Of a stretch of 34,107 nt of DNA, positions 14,756 to 22,954 are shown piece by piece. Position 1 is the first letter of the stretch, and each line of letters opens with the position of its first letter. Under the pieces are notes generated by a model. It saw nothing but the letters and a program-made list of their open reading frames with translations. It did no database searches and was not told the origin of the DNA. The stretch spans positions 1 to 34,107 of the forward strand of contig JAESTH010000126.1 of assembly GCA_016763695.1 (NCBI GenBank), read 5' to 3'. Origin of the DNA: Alcanivoracaceae bacterium. Lineage in GTDB: Bacteria; Pseudomonadota; Gammaproteobacteria; Xanthomonadales; Marinicellaceae. Both the position numbers and the translations under genes were made by a program.

Positions 14756-16796
14756 AAAACTCTTCTAGGTTTGAAGCCACCATGGTTAATATGTCATATT
14801 GCGCAACTACTTCGTCATTTTGATTACTGATGGCAATATCCCAGCGTACCTCGCCATAACCTTTACCACGTCTATAGGATTTCTGTTTACAGGTCAATCG
14901 CACAGTTAGATCATCACCTGGATATACAGGCTCGGTAAAACGTAAATCATCCACGCCATAGTTGGCCAATACTGGGCCTGGACTGGGTTCTACAAATAAA
15001 CCCGCAGCCATAGATACGATAAAGTAACCATGCGCAACCCTGCCATCAAAAAATGGATTTGCACTGGCGGCTTTTTCATCCATATGGGCATAAAAGCGAT
15101 CGCCACTTAAATCAGCAAATTTTTCAATATCATCTAAGGTGATTGTACGTGGCTGGGATATCAGTGTTTGTCCTATCTCTAATTCTTCAAAATGTAACCT
15201 GAAAGGGTGTTGCTCAATTTTTGTTTGTCTGGCATTGCCAATATATTTTTTGCAAATTTTACTGATTATAGTCGGAGAACCCTGTAATGCTGTGCGCTGC
15301 ATATAGTGCATAACACCACGGATGCCACCCATTTCTTCGCCACCACCAGCACGTCCCGGCCCACCATGTGTCATGTGTGGTAGAGGAGAACCATGACCTG
15401 TTGAAAACTTTGCACTGTCACGATTGATCAACACCATGCGACCATGGAAACTGGCGGTGTTCATGACCAGTTCTGAAACAATTTCATCATCGTAGCCAAA
15501 GATTGAGCCGACTAATGAACCCTGACCCATATTTGCCAGTTGTGCGGCTTCATCCAAGGTGTCATATGGCATTAATGTGCTAACGGGCCCAAAAGCTTCA
15601 ATATCATGGACTTGGGTTTGTTCTAATGGTCGTTCACAGGCTAACAGTATCGGAGTTATGAATGCACCAGCATTTGCATCAGCGGCTATGGTTTCAACGC
15701 TGTTGGGATCGCCATAAATGAGTTCGGAATATTTAGATAGCTGTGCCACCCGTTCTCTAACTTCAGTTCTCTGTTCTTCGCTGGCAAGAGAGCCCATTTT
15801 CACCCCTTCAGCTTGCGGATCACCGATAACGATTTTTGCCAGACGTTGACTAATGGCATCTGCAACAGGCGACATTAATTCTCTGGGTACAATTGCTCGC
15901 CGAATGGCGGTACATTTCTGCCCACATTTAACCGTCATTTCACGTACCACTTCTTTGACATAAAAATCAAATTCTGGTGAGTCTACTTTGGTATCTGCTG
16001 TGAGAATAGAGCAATTCAAAGAGTCTGCTTCCATGGTGAAACGAACAGATTTTTGGGTGATATTTTTAAATGATTTGAGATATTGGCCAGTGGTTGCAGA
16101 ACCAGTAAATGCCACAGCATCCTGACAATCGAGTAGCTCTAACAAATTACCAGTAGAACCACAAACCAGCTGAATAGCACCCTCTGGCAATATGCCTGAT
16201 TCGATCATGGCATGAAACATTCTCTCGGTTAAAAAAGCAGTATTTGATGCAGGTTTAACAATCGCTGGTACACCAGCCAATAGTGTCGGCGCCAATTTTT
16301 CCAGCATGCCCCAACAGGGGAAGTTAAAGGCATTAATGTGTACAGCTGCTCCCTGTAACGAGGTGCAAATGTGTTGACCAATAAACTGGTCACTGGCTGA
16401 CAGCATCTCAAGATTGCCATCAACAAAAACGTTATGATCGGGTAACTCTCTTCGACCTTTGCCAGAATAAACAAACAAAGTACCAATTCCCCCTTCAATA
16501 TCTATCCATGAATCGAGTTTGGTGGCACCTGTTAGATAGGATAATTGATAAAACTCTTCTTTTCGTGTCAATAAATACAGTGCCAACTCCTTCAGCATTA
16601 AAGCACGCTCATGAAATGTCATGGCTCTTAATGCCTTGCCACCTTTATCTTTAGCGTAATCCAACATGCCAGAAAAATCCAGTCCAGCTGATGAAATATC
16701 AAATATTTGATCACCAGTTATGGCATTAAAACAGGGGCGAAAACCATCAGTGGCAGTGTGCCATTGACCCTTTGCAAAAGATTGGAGTTTATTCAT
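14745..16796 (-). CDS. paaZ: Bifunctional aldehyde dehydrogenase / enoyl-CoA hydratase PaaZ
   Basis: 683-residue fusion of the phenylacetate pathway. In characterised PaaZ the C-terminal MaoC domain hydrolyses oxepin-CoA to the open-chain semialdehyde, and the N-terminal NADP-dependent dehydrogenase oxidises it. The dehydrogenase residues are intact: Glu256 in RFTMEADSLN and Cys295 in KCGQKCTAIRR. In the hatchet-fold domain the D-x4-H pair is kept in SGDRFYAH, followed by GRVAHGYF. Length is the family norm. Unusually, no other paa gene (paaABCDE, F, G, H, J, K) lies in the window; it instead heads a nine-gene minus-strand array with lipid and transport genes. No strong Shine-Dalgarno sequence precedes the ATG. 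Confidence 0.93.
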   Translation of the reverse strand: MNKLQSFAKGQWHTATDGFRPCFNAITGDQIFDISSAGLDFSGMLDYAKDKGGKALRAMTFHERALMLKELALYLLTRKEEFYQLSYLTGATKLDSWIDIEGGIGTLFVYSGKGRRELPDHNVFVDGNLEMLSASDQFIGQHICTSLQGAAVHINAFNFPCWGMLEKLAPTLLAGVPAIVKPASNTAFLTERMFHAMIESGILPEGAIQLVCGSTGNLLELLDCQDAVAFTGSATTGQYLKSFKNITQKSVRFTMEADSLNCSILTADTKVDSPEFDFYVKEVVREMTVKCGQKCTAIRRAIVPRELMSPVADAISQRLAKIVIGDPQAEGVKMGSLASEEQRTEVRERVAQLSKYSELIYGDPNSVETIAADANAGAFITPILLACERPLEQTQVHDIEAFGPVSTLMPYDTLDEAAQLANMGQGSLVGSIFGYDDEIVSELVMNTASFHGRMVLINRDSAKFSTGHGSPLPHMTHGGPGRAGGGEEMGGIRGVMHYMQRTALQGSPTIISKICKKYIGNARQTKIEQHPFRLHFEELEIGQTLISQPRTITLDDIEKFADLSGDRFYAHMDEKAASANPFFDGRVAHGYFIVSMAAGLFVEPSPGPVLANYGVDDLRFTEPVYPGDDLTVRLTCKQKSYRRGKGYGEVRWDIAISNQNDEVVAQYDILTMVASNLEEFCDD

Positions 16797-16932
16797 TGAT
16801 ATTGATTTTTTGATAAAGGCTAATATTGTATCATTATTACCCTTTCAGAAAAGTGTTTTGTAAAATTAACTGGTTTATAAATCAATGACTAACAGTGACT
16901 GTTTAAAATACGCTGAATAGATACAAATATTA

Positions 16933-17628
16933 TTACTTCGCATAAATGTCAAACCTGGCAGCCTTGCCAACAATTTGTGATGTTGGCTTTTTTGCCAATA
17001 CATAAGCTGCCTTGACAGGTCTTTTGATCACTATTTTTTTGGCTTTGGATAACAGGGCTTGAGTAAACAACTGTTCTGCCATTTCTGCCTGATGACCAAC
17101 AAAAGCCTGTAGAAACATCATGTGTTTATTGTTTTTGGCTGATTTTTTGTTGGTAGGGTACATTGGGTCGATATAGATAACTTCGCAATCAGTGTTTTTG
17201 ACTTCTTTTAAGGCATCTTTTTTACGCAGTGATATGGTGTCAATGTTTGCCCTGTTTAAGCCATCTTTTAATAATGCATACATGAGTGGATTAGATTCGT
17301 AGGCGATGATTTGTGAACCTGTTAGCGACATCAAGTAACTGTCTTTGCCAAAACCAGCTGTGCAGTCCATAATTGTAGTGGCTTGTTTCTTTTTACCCAG
17401 AACTGCTTTGTTAACCAATTCAGCATTGATATGAGCCTGTGAACGGAAGTTTAATTGTTTGGAGTTGAAGTCAACAAAGACGTGATGTTTATCCTGTTTT
17501 TGATAGAGTGAAAGTTTGTTTTCGAAAAGTTCTATTTGATAGTTTGTGTCCTGAGACAAAACTGGGTTTAAATCCATAGGATTTAAACCCAGCAGTTCTA
17601 ATCTGAGTGATGTGGATTTACCTATCAC
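16933..17628 (-). CDS. rsmJ: 16S rRNA (guanine1516-N2)-methyltransferase RsmJ
   Basis: SAM-dependent methyltransferase that modifies G1516 of small-subunit rRNA. Motif I is [14 protein letters not shown], the acidic Glu is in [10 protein letters not shown], and the catalytic block is [15 protein letters not shown]. The C-terminus [10 protein letters not shown] matches the family ending. The start is uncertain. The frame stays open upstream inside gltA (ATG at 17706). I prefer GTG 17628, which gives about 231 residues, keeps the conserved SLRLELLGL segment and overlaps the gltA end by only 11 bp. ATG 17571 would lose that segment. A perfect 14-bp hairpin with a T-run lies in the first codons. 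GltA-RsmJ co-transcription is likely but may be attenuated. Confidence 0.85.
   Translation of the reverse strand: MIGKSTSLRLELLGLNPMDLNPVLSQDTNYQIELFENKLSLYQKQDKHHVFVDFNSKQLNFRSQAHINAELVNKAVLGKKKQATTIMDCTAGFGKDSYLMSLTGSQIIAYESNPLMYALLKDGLNRANIDTISLRKKDALKEVKNTDCEVIYIDPMYPTNKKSAKNNKHMMFLQAFVGHQAEMAEQLFTQALLSKAKKIVIKRPVKAAYVLAKKPTSQIVGKAARFDIYAK
17558..17592 (-). terminator. Terminator-like hairpin inside the start of rsmJ, after gltA
   Basis: CTGGGTTTAAATCC (17562-17575) and its perfect inverted copy (17579-17592) enclose a 3-nt loop. On the minus strand the hairpin is followed by TTTT and begins 26 nt after the gltA stop codon. It therefore has the form of an intrinsic terminator or attenuator, while also encoding the GLNPMDLNP residues of RsmJ. 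Confidence 0.5.
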
Positions 17629-18910
17629 TAAATTTTTTGTAGGCTCTGGTTGTTGGACCTGTATATACCTGCCTGGGTCTACCAATGCGTGTATCAGCTG
17701 TTTCATATTGCTCCAGCCATTGTGACACCCATCCAACTGTGCGTGCAATAGCAAACATAACTGTGAACATGGGCTTTGGAATACCCAGTGCCTTATAAAT
17801 AATGCCTGAGTAAAAATCCACATTTGGATACAGTTTTTTCTCAACAAAGTATGGGTCTTTTAGTGCTATTTCTTCCAGTTTCATTGCTAGTTCAAGCTGC
17901 GGATCATTGACACCTAATTCCTCCAATACTTCGTGGCAGGCTTTGCGAATAATGGTTGCGCGCGGATCAAAGTTTTTATAAACCCTGTGTCCAAAACCCA
18001 TTAAACGGAAGGGGTCTTTGCGGTCTTTTGCCTTGGCTACATATTTATCAATATTTGATACATCTCCAATTTCATCAAGCATATTTAATACGGCTTCATT
18101 GGCTCCACCATGAGCGGGTCCCCAAAGTGAAGCGATACCAGCAGAAATACAGGCAAATGGATTGGCTCCTGTTGAACCAACTAAACGGACTGTCGAGGTG
18201 CTGGCATTTTGCTCGTGATCTGCATGGAGCATAAATAGTAAATCAAGTGCTTTTGCAGCAATGGGATTTGGTTCATAAGGCTCTGAGGGAACGGCGTACA
18301 TCATGTGCAATAGCCTTTCAGTAAAATCAAGGTCATTTCTTGGGTATATAAATGGTTGTCCAACTGAGTTTTTGTAGACTGAAGCCGCAATTGTTGGAAT
18401 TTTCGCTATAAGTCTAATGGCGGCTAATTTTCTGTGGTCAGGGTCTGACATATCCATCCAGTCATGATAAAAAGCCGCAAATGAACCAACCACACCAACC
18501 ATCATTGCCATCGGATGAGCATCATATTGAAAGCCTAACATCAAGGTTCTCATTTTCTCATGTACCATGGTGTGGTATCTGACTTCATTATCAAAATCCG
18601 TGTATTGTTGTTTTGTTGGTAGTTCACCATTTAATAGCAGGTACGAAGTTTCAACAAAGTTTGATTGTTCTGCTAATTGTTCAATTGGGTAACCTCTATA
18701 TAATAAGACACCTTTGCCACCATCAATAAAGGTAATTGCGCTTCGACAGGCTGCAGTTGCAGCAAAGCCAGAGTCATAAGTAAAATATCCAGTACTTTTG
18801 TGTAGTGTTTTTAAGTCAAAGGTTGGTGGTCCCATTGATCCTTCTATGATGGGTAATTCTACTGAGTTATCAGAATCAGGAATATTTAAAGTGACAAATT
18901 TATTGCTCAT
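17618..18910 (-). CDS. gltA: Citrate synthase (type I, hexameric class)
   Basis: 430-residue enzyme that condenses acetyl-CoA with oxaloacetate in the first step of the TCA cycle. The N-terminal beta region unique to the gram-negative hexameric type is present ([17 protein letters not shown]). Active-site elements are [25 protein letters not shown] and [13 protein letters not shown], and it closes with [20 protein letters not shown] choose ATG 18910 (MSNKFVTLN) over ATG 18922 because GAGAAA lies at the right distance and the family begins there. The upstream region holds an FNR-like site and a -10-like box. rsmJ overlaps its 3' end. Confidence 0.95.
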   Translation of the reverse strand: MSNKFVTLNIPDSDNSVELPIIEGSMGPPTFDLKTLHKSTGYFTYDSGFAATAACRSAITFIDGGKGVLLYRGYPIEQLAEQSNFVETSYLLLNGELPTKQQYTDFDNEVRYHTMVHEKMRTLMLGFQYDAHPMAMMVGVVGSFAAFYHDWMDMSDPDHRKLAAIRLIAKIPTIAASVYKNSVGQPFIYPRNDLDFTERLLHMMYAVPSEPYEPNPIAAKALDLLFMLHADHEQNASTSTVRLVGSTGANPFACISAGIASLWGPAHGGANEAVLNMLDEIGDVSNIDKYVAKAKDRKDPFRLMGFGHRVYKNFDPRATIIRKACHEVLEELGVNDPQLELAMKLEEIALKDPYFVEKKLYPNVDFYSGIIYKALGIPKPMFTVMFAIARTVGWVSQWLEQYETADTRIGRPRQVYTGPTTRAYKKFSDR

Positions 18911-18955
18911 GCATTTTCTCATGTATAGTGTTGTTTAAACATACGTTCGATTGAC

Positions 18956-18999
18956 ATTTTACCCCCAAAAAGACAATCGCCGCATTTGATTTGGATCAT
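18956..18999 (-). promoter_or_regulatory. Candidate gltA promoter with FNR-like box
   Basis: TTGAT-TTGG-ATCAT at 18986-18999 matches the FNR/Anr consensus TTGAT-N4-ATCAA at 9 of 10 positions. On the minus strand a TAAAAT -10 box (complement of 18956-18961) has no good -35, and the FNR-like site would be centred near -43 from its predicted start. That is close to the position of an activator that replaces the -35. The rest of 18911-19070 shows nothing else I can name. Confidence 0.3.
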
Positions 19000-19070
19000 T
19001 TTAACTTAAATTGGTTTATTACTCCACTAACTAACTAGTGCTTGACCGAGAAAAAATATTGAAGAAATAA

Positions 19071-19104
19071 AAAAACCCGATAAATCTTTCAATTTATCGG
19101 GTTT
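19071..19104 (-). terminator. Intrinsic terminator of rpmE2
   Basis: A 13-bp perfect stem (AAACCCGATAAAT at 19073-19085 with 19092-19104) has a 6-nt loop and is followed on the minus strand by a run of T. It lies 28 bp after the rpmE2 stop codon, a textbook rho-independent terminator separating rpmE2 from gltA. Confidence 0.88.
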
Positions 19105-19132
19105 ATTATATTTCTTTAAAAAAATAACGGAG

Positions 19133-19378
19133 TTATTTTCTGCCGTATCTTTGACGGAATTTATCAACGCGACCGCCAGAATCAATCATTTTATGTTTAC
19201 CTGTATAAAAGGGGTGTGATTCAGATGATATCTCAACCTTTACTAATGGATACTCGTTGCCATCTTCCCATGTAATGGTTTCTTTTGTATGAATAGTTGA
19301 GCGAGTCAAGAATTTAAAATCCGAAGATAAATCTTGAAAAACAACCTCTTTGTAATTTGGGTGTATACCTTGTTTCAT
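19133..19378 (-). CDS. rpmE2: 50S ribosomal protein L31 type B
   Basis: 81-residue ribosomal protein. The start [16 protein letters not shown], the [19 protein letters not shown] block and the [12 protein letters not shown] ending identify the type B (YkgM-like) form. It lacks the CxxC zinc motif of type A L31, so it does not need zinc; such paralogues often replace the zinc form under zinc limitation, but whether a type A copy exists here is unknown. AGGAATG precedes the ATG at good spacing. A TATAAT-like -10 (complement of 19412-19417) lies about 35 bp upstream, and a strong terminator follows. Confidence 0.95.
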   Translation of the reverse strand: MKQGIHPNYKEVVFQDLSSDFKFLTRSTIHTKETITWEDGNEYPLVKVEISSESHPFYTGKHKMIDSGGRVDKFRQRYGRK

Positions 19379-19411
19379 AATATCATTCCTGAATGTATAA
19401 TAATGTCTGCA

Positions 19412-19417
19412 TTATAG
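19412..19417 (-). promoter_or_regulatory. Candidate -10 box for rpmE2
   Basis: TATAAT on the minus strand, 34 bp before the rpmE2 ATG. No good -35 is visible at 16-18 bp (CAGTTC is the nearest), so this is a modest call. Confidence 0.3.
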
Positions 19418-19474
19418 AGACTGTAAAATTTTGAACTGCGTATTCTAGTGCTAACATCCATGTATGTAAACTTT

Positions 19475-20047
19475 TTATTGTTCTTTTTGCTTTTGTTTAT
19501 TGATTTCTAGGCTATTTATATCTAAATCAACATCAAAGTGTTCCATTAATTGACCAATTTGTGACATAAGTATGTTTCCCTGAATATCAATCAGTACCAA
19601 TTCGTCCTCATCATCCATGGCAATTATGCTGAGGCTGCTAAATTTTTTCTTATCCATTTTGGCAAGAATATAAACCAATGAGTCATCTTCTTTGATGGTG
19701 GCAATCTTTTCGTAACCTGATGTGACCTTCATATTAGCAAGTTTATTTATTTCTGACCTGATAGATGCAATTGTGCTGCTTTCTTTGATTTGTTTAATCT
19801 TGTTATTTCCATCAAGGTCAAAAACAGTGACATTTATGGCCGTTAATGACGATAATATTGCTGCTATACCTTCTTCACCTTTGATAGCAGAAGAAAGTAA
19901 GCTTAACATTGTTGAACCTAGGTTGATTTCTACGGTAGGTTCTGTGCCTATCAAATTAGCAAAATTTTCACTTTCAATTTGTGCTGAAGTAGCAGTTGCC
20001 AATATAAATAAAAGGGCTGTGCATAAAAGTCTGTATTTGTTTTTCAT
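19475..20047 (-). CDS. DUF4252 secreted protein
   Basis: 190-residue protein with a signal peptide (KYRLLCTALLFILATATSA, cut before QIES), so periplasmic or outer-membrane associated. The body fits DUF4252: EPTVEINLGSTMLSLL, a helix-rich middle and VYILAKMDKKKFSSLSIIAM followed by LVLIDIQGNILMSQIGQL. Function of the family is unknown. An ATG at 20059 lies directly after the preceding stop, but GGAAA is better placed for ATG 20047, and the signal peptide starts there. It is the third gene of a sigma factor operon, a position where DUF4252 genes are commonly found in other phyla. Confidence 0.82.
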   Translation of the reverse strand: MKNKYRLLCTALLFILATATSAQIESENFANLIGTEPTVEINLGSTMLSLLSSAIKGEEGIAAILSSLTAINVTVFDLDGNNKIKQIKESSTIASIRSEINKLANMKVTSGYEKIATIKEDDSLVYILAKMDKKKFSSLSIIAMDDEDELVLIDIQGNILMSQIGQLMEHFDVDLDINSLEINKQKQKEQ

Positions 20048-20059
20048 ATTTGTTTCCAT

Positions 20060-20446
20060 CTATAAAGTTGCCACTGATCTTGCCAGGGGTTTTATTAGAC
20101 CAGGTTTAAGGCCATTATTATTGATTGCGGTTAATGATTTAAAGGATACGCGGTTCATATAATGCATGGCAATTTGTAATTCAGTCTGGGCTTGTTGTAT
20201 ATTGTTTTGCTGTAGGTTGCCATGATGTGAAAGTTTAAAAATAACTGATGAAACCAGAACTAATGATAATCCAGCTAATACAAATCTGCCAGGCAACCAG
20301 GATGTAGGCCATGAAGCATTGCCATTGATTGCAATTTGTTGATAGAGATTTTTTTTCATGGCAGGTGGGCATTCTTGTGCTCGAGCACACTCAAAATAAT
20401 GTTCCAGTTCTGCTTGGACTTGTCTTTTTAATAATTTCTTGTTCAT
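20060..20446 (-). CDS. Putative membrane anti-sigma factor
   Basis: 128-residue protein without a recognised domain. It has a cytoplasmic-looking N-terminus (about 60 residues with paired Cys in YFECARAQECPP), a single membrane segment (FVLAGLSLVLVSSVIF near 70-86) and a short outer tail. That topology, together with its place 19 bp after an ECF sigma gene and 12 bp before a secreted DUF4252 gene, suggests an anti-sigma factor holding the sigma at the membrane. The zinc HxxxCxxC anti-sigma motif is absent, so this is inference from context and topology. Confidence 0.6.
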   Translation of the reverse strand: MNKKLLKRQVQAELEHYFECARAQECPPAMKKNLYQQIAINGNASWPTSWLPGRFVLAGLSLVLVSSVIFKLSHHGNLQQNNIQQAQTELQIAMHYMNRVSFKSLTAINNNGLKPGLIKPLARSVATL

Positions 20447-20465
20447 GTTTTTTCTTTCAGCTGTT

Positions 20466-20951
20466 TTACAGCTCCATTAATTTTTGTTTTAAAGTTTTTC
20501 TTGCACGATGTAAGTATACTTTGATTTGCTGTACATTCAAATCTAATACCTCAGCTAATTGTTGATAACTTAATTGACTGATTTCACGTAAAACAATCAA
20601 GGATTTGTAAGGTTCCTTCAGTTCATCAATGGCATCACTGATATGTTGGGAGAGTTCGGTATTAATTAACTCATCGCATGCAGATCGAGCAACTCTTTCT
20701 TCAAGTAAACTGTGTTGTTGGTATTTCATTTCATGTTGTCTTCTTCGTAATAAATCCAAACACTGGTTTTTTGCCACTTGGTATAACCAGGCTTTGCTCT
20801 GTTTTTTACCCCGCTCTTTTGCCTGCCACAGTTTGACAAAACTATCTTGCACTACCTCCTCTGCCTCCAGACTGTTTTTTAGCATCTGGTAGCATACTGA
20901 GTATAGCCCATTTTGATTATTATTAACTTGTAGCCTGAACCAAATGTTCAT
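20466..20951 (-). CDS. ECF-type RNA polymerase sigma factor
   Basis: 161-residue sigma-70 family protein with only regions 2 and 4. Region 2 is seen in AEEVVQDSFVKLWQAKE and the AWLYQVAKNQCLDLLRRR segment. Region 4 is seen in YKSLIVLREISQLSYQQLAE and the recognition helix NVQQIKVYLHRARKTLKQKL. The protein is a little short at the N-terminus. It probably transcribes its own operon (putative anti-sigma, DUF4252). The divergent phosphatase gene starts 73 bp away, and that short interval must hold both promoters; I could not pick out an ECF-type -35/-10 with confidence. Confidence 0.9.
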   Translation of the reverse strand: MNIWFRLQVNNNQNGLYSVCYQMLKNSLEAEEVVQDSFVKLWQAKERGKKQSKAWLYQVAKNQCLDLLRRRQHEMKYQQHSLLEERVARSACDELINTELSQHISDAIDELKEPYKSLIVLREISQLSYQQLAEVLDLNVQQIKVYLHRARKTLKQKLMEL

Positions 20952-21024
20952 GTATGCTTTATTTTCCTATTGTTTTATCTAGATAACGTATATCATGTTG
21001 ATTTGTTACATTATATATTAATCT

Positions 21025-21579
21025 ATGAATAAAGCTTCTTTCAATTCAGATACGGCTTTTTTACACAAATATTGGGATAAACAGGTTTTTCTGTATAAAT
21101 TAGATAAAGGCTCAATTACGATGATGCCTAAACCTCCTGGAGGAAAGCAATTAAACAGTTATATTGAGTTTTTACATAAACGTGATATTAATATTTTGGT
21201 CTCGCTATTACAGTTTGAAGAAGTGAGTGCCTTTTCATTGATTAATGAAGCCTCAGAATGTGAGGAATTGGGCATTGAGTTTATTAATTTTCAAATAAAA
21301 GACCATGATGTCCCGCAGTTTTTTTTACCCTTCAACCAATTAATTACAAAATTAAGCACTGATATTAAACTAGGAAAAAATATTGCTATACATTGTTATG
21401 CGGGTATTGGTAGAACAGGCATGGTGGCATCATCAGTATTAATTAAACTGGGTATGCAAGTTGATCATGCACTTATTCAACTCAGTCAATGCAGAGGGAT
21501 GAAAGTTCCAGAAACTATTGGGCAGATATCCTGGCTGCATCATCATTCACAACTGCTTTCAACAGGTGAGAATGAATGA
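21025..21579 (+). CDS. Dual-specificity / tyrosine-type protein phosphatase
   Basis: 184-residue cytosolic phosphatase of the cysteine-based DSP/CDKN3-like class. The P-loop signature HCYAGIGRTG (HC-x5-RT) near 131-140 supplies the nucleophile Cys and the phosphate-binding Arg. The general acid is probably Asp in IKDHDVPQFF, at the usual distance upstream. Substrate (phosphoprotein, nucleotide or lipid) is unknown. It diverges from the ECF sigma gene and overlaps the next gene by 4 bp (ATGA), starting a three-gene operon. Confidence 0.88.
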   Translation: MNKASFNSDTAFLHKYWDKQVFLYKLDKGSITMMPKPPGGKQLNSYIEFLHKRDINILVSLLQFEEVSAFSLINEASECEELGIEFINFQIKDHDVPQFFLPFNQLITKLSTDIKLGKNIAIHCYAGIGRTGMVASSVLIKLGMQVDHALIQLSQCRGMKVPETIGQISWLHHHSQLLSTGENE

Positions 21580-22250
21580 TGAATAAGCACTTATTATTTT
21601 GTTTAATACTAACTGTCAGCCTCATTTCCTGTGGTAAAAAAGTGACGATTAAAACAATTGATAATAAGCAACTGTTAGCTCGGGCATTGGCTAATAAAAA
21701 TTTCACAAATGCCAGAGAGCTCAGTCAGCTGGTGAGAATGACAGAAAACACCCAAAATATTATTAAATTATACCTGGATTTGCCTGGAGAAAGTTTGGTG
21801 ATTTTAGATGGAACTATTGAATACGTTAAGCAATTCATTCCTGATATGAATGCTATCCACCAACAAGTGTTAAATAAAATAACAATTTGGGTTCACTTAA
21901 AACAAATATATCAACATGAAATTTCTCCACCAGTACGAATTTTACAAAGGAATAAGCTATATCTGGCACCAAGCAAGATTGACTTTACAATTTGTCCCAG
22001 TGAGATGGAAAACTGTGCCTTGGTATCCAGAAAAAAATTGTTTTCACTGGTGACTCATGAAGACATAACAATTAGACTAAAAAAAATGGCTTCAAGAGAT
22101 CCATGTGTGAATTTATCCAATACATTAAGGGGGCCGGAAATGGCAAATAGGTGCTTAAAAAAGAGTAAAGGTAACCTCAAAGTTAAATTATTAGCATTGC
22201 CACGATTCAGTTATGCTGAATGGTTGCAGTTTATCACTGAGGATATATAA
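21576..22250 (+). CDS. Unknown lipoprotein
   Basis: 224-residue protein of no family I recognise. It starts with a lipoprotein signal (LLFCLILTVSLISC; lipobox Cys near 19), then a helical N-terminal half (LLARALANKNFTNARELSQL) and a C-terminal half with four cysteines (in TICPSEMENC, DPCVN and NRCLKK), which could form two disulfides in the periplasm. It is coupled to the phosphatase gene by a 4-bp overlap and to the cyclophilin gene by a 2-bp gap, so a role in the envelope with the periplasmic prolyl isomerase is plausible. Confidence 0.75.
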   Translation: MMNKHLLFCLILTVSLISCGKKVTIKTIDNKQLLARALANKNFTNARELSQLVRMTENTQNIIKLYLDLPGESLVILDGTIEYVKQFIPDMNAIHQQVLNKITIWVHLKQIYQHEISPPVRILQRNKLYLAPSKIDFTICPSEMENCALVSRKKLFSLVTHEDITIRLKKMASRDPCVNLSNTLRGPEMANRCLKKSKGNLKVKLLALPRFSYAEWLQFITEDI

Positions 22251-22252
22251 TT

Positions 22253-22831
22253 ATGAATAAAATCATATTAATGACACTTATTATGTCACACACTGTTCAG
22301 GCATGTGATCGTACGGAGGTTTACCCTGATAATACCTTTCCTGAAGTGTTAATAAAAACCTCGATGGGGGAGATTCTAGTTGAGCTAGATAGAAACAGAG
22401 CGCCAATTACCGTTAATAACTTCCTACATTATATTAAATCCAACAAATACAAAAACACCATTTTTCATCGCGTTGAAAAAGATTTTGTTATTCAGGGTGG
22501 TGGCTACAATAATACTTTTGAAGCCATTGGAGAGTGCGACAAAATATTTAACGAGTCTGGCAACGGCTTAAAAAATACAAAAGGAACCATTGCCATGGCA
22601 AGATATGGGGATCCTCATTCGGCCACCTCTCAATTTTATTTTAATTTGACAGATACGCCATCACTGGATCCCAATTCAAAAAACTGGGGGTATGTAGTAT
22701 TTGGCGAGGTGATAGAAGGCATGGATATATTACAAAAAATTTCCACTGTTAAAGTAAGTTATAGCGATATTTTAAACAGTGATAATGTCCCCATAGAACC
22801 AGTGATAATTATTGAAGTAACTGTCAATTAG
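22253..22831 (+). CDS. Periplasmic cyclophilin-type peptidyl-prolyl isomerase
   Basis: 192-residue PpiA-like foldase with a short N-terminal export signal (IILMTLIMSHTVQA). Cyclophilin blocks are present in order: TIFHRVEKDFVIQGGGY (catalytic Arg), GTIAMARYGDPHSATSQFYFN and GYVVFGEVIEGMDI. As in other bacterial cyclophilins, the Trp that confers cyclosporin sensitivity is not conserved. Two cysteines (near 18 and 94) may pair in the periplasm; the first is close to the cleavage site, so a lipoprotein form (VQAC) is possible. Last gene of the phosphatase operon. Confidence 0.9.
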   Translation: MNKIILMTLIMSHTVQACDRTEVYPDNTFPEVLIKTSMGEILVELDRNRAPITVNNFLHYIKSNKYKNTIFHRVEKDFVIQGGGYNNTFEAIGECDKIFNESGNGLKNTKGTIAMARYGDPHSATSQFYFNLTDTPSLDPNSKNWGYVVFGEVIEGMDILQKISTVKVSYSDILNSDNVPIEPVIIIEVTVN

Positions 22832-22878
22832 TTGATTTAAAAAGGAGAAAATTCTACACAAAAGTACTTTTAAATTTA

Positions 22879-22898
22879 TTGTTAACATTTGTAAACAA
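22879..22898. promoter_or_regulatory. Operator-like palindrome upstream of the GGDEF gene
   Basis: TTGTTAACA and TGTAAACAA form a 20-bp near-perfect palindrome (one mismatch in nine pairs) 57 bp before the GGDEF start. A 12-bp perfect palindrome, AAAAGTACTTTT, lies at 22860-22871. In such AT-rich DNA this is only suggestive of a repressor site. Confidence 0.28.
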
Positions 22899-22954
22899 GG
22901 CAGATTTTTAAATTATAAATGATAAGATGAGGCATCATTTACATTGAAGTTACT

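Noticed and set aside
17629-17847. N-terminal extension of RsmJ up to ATG 17847
   Set aside because: It lies inside gltA in another frame, and RsmJ proteins begin near the SLRLELLGL segment; the extra 73 residues are Cys/Trp-rich and unlike the family.
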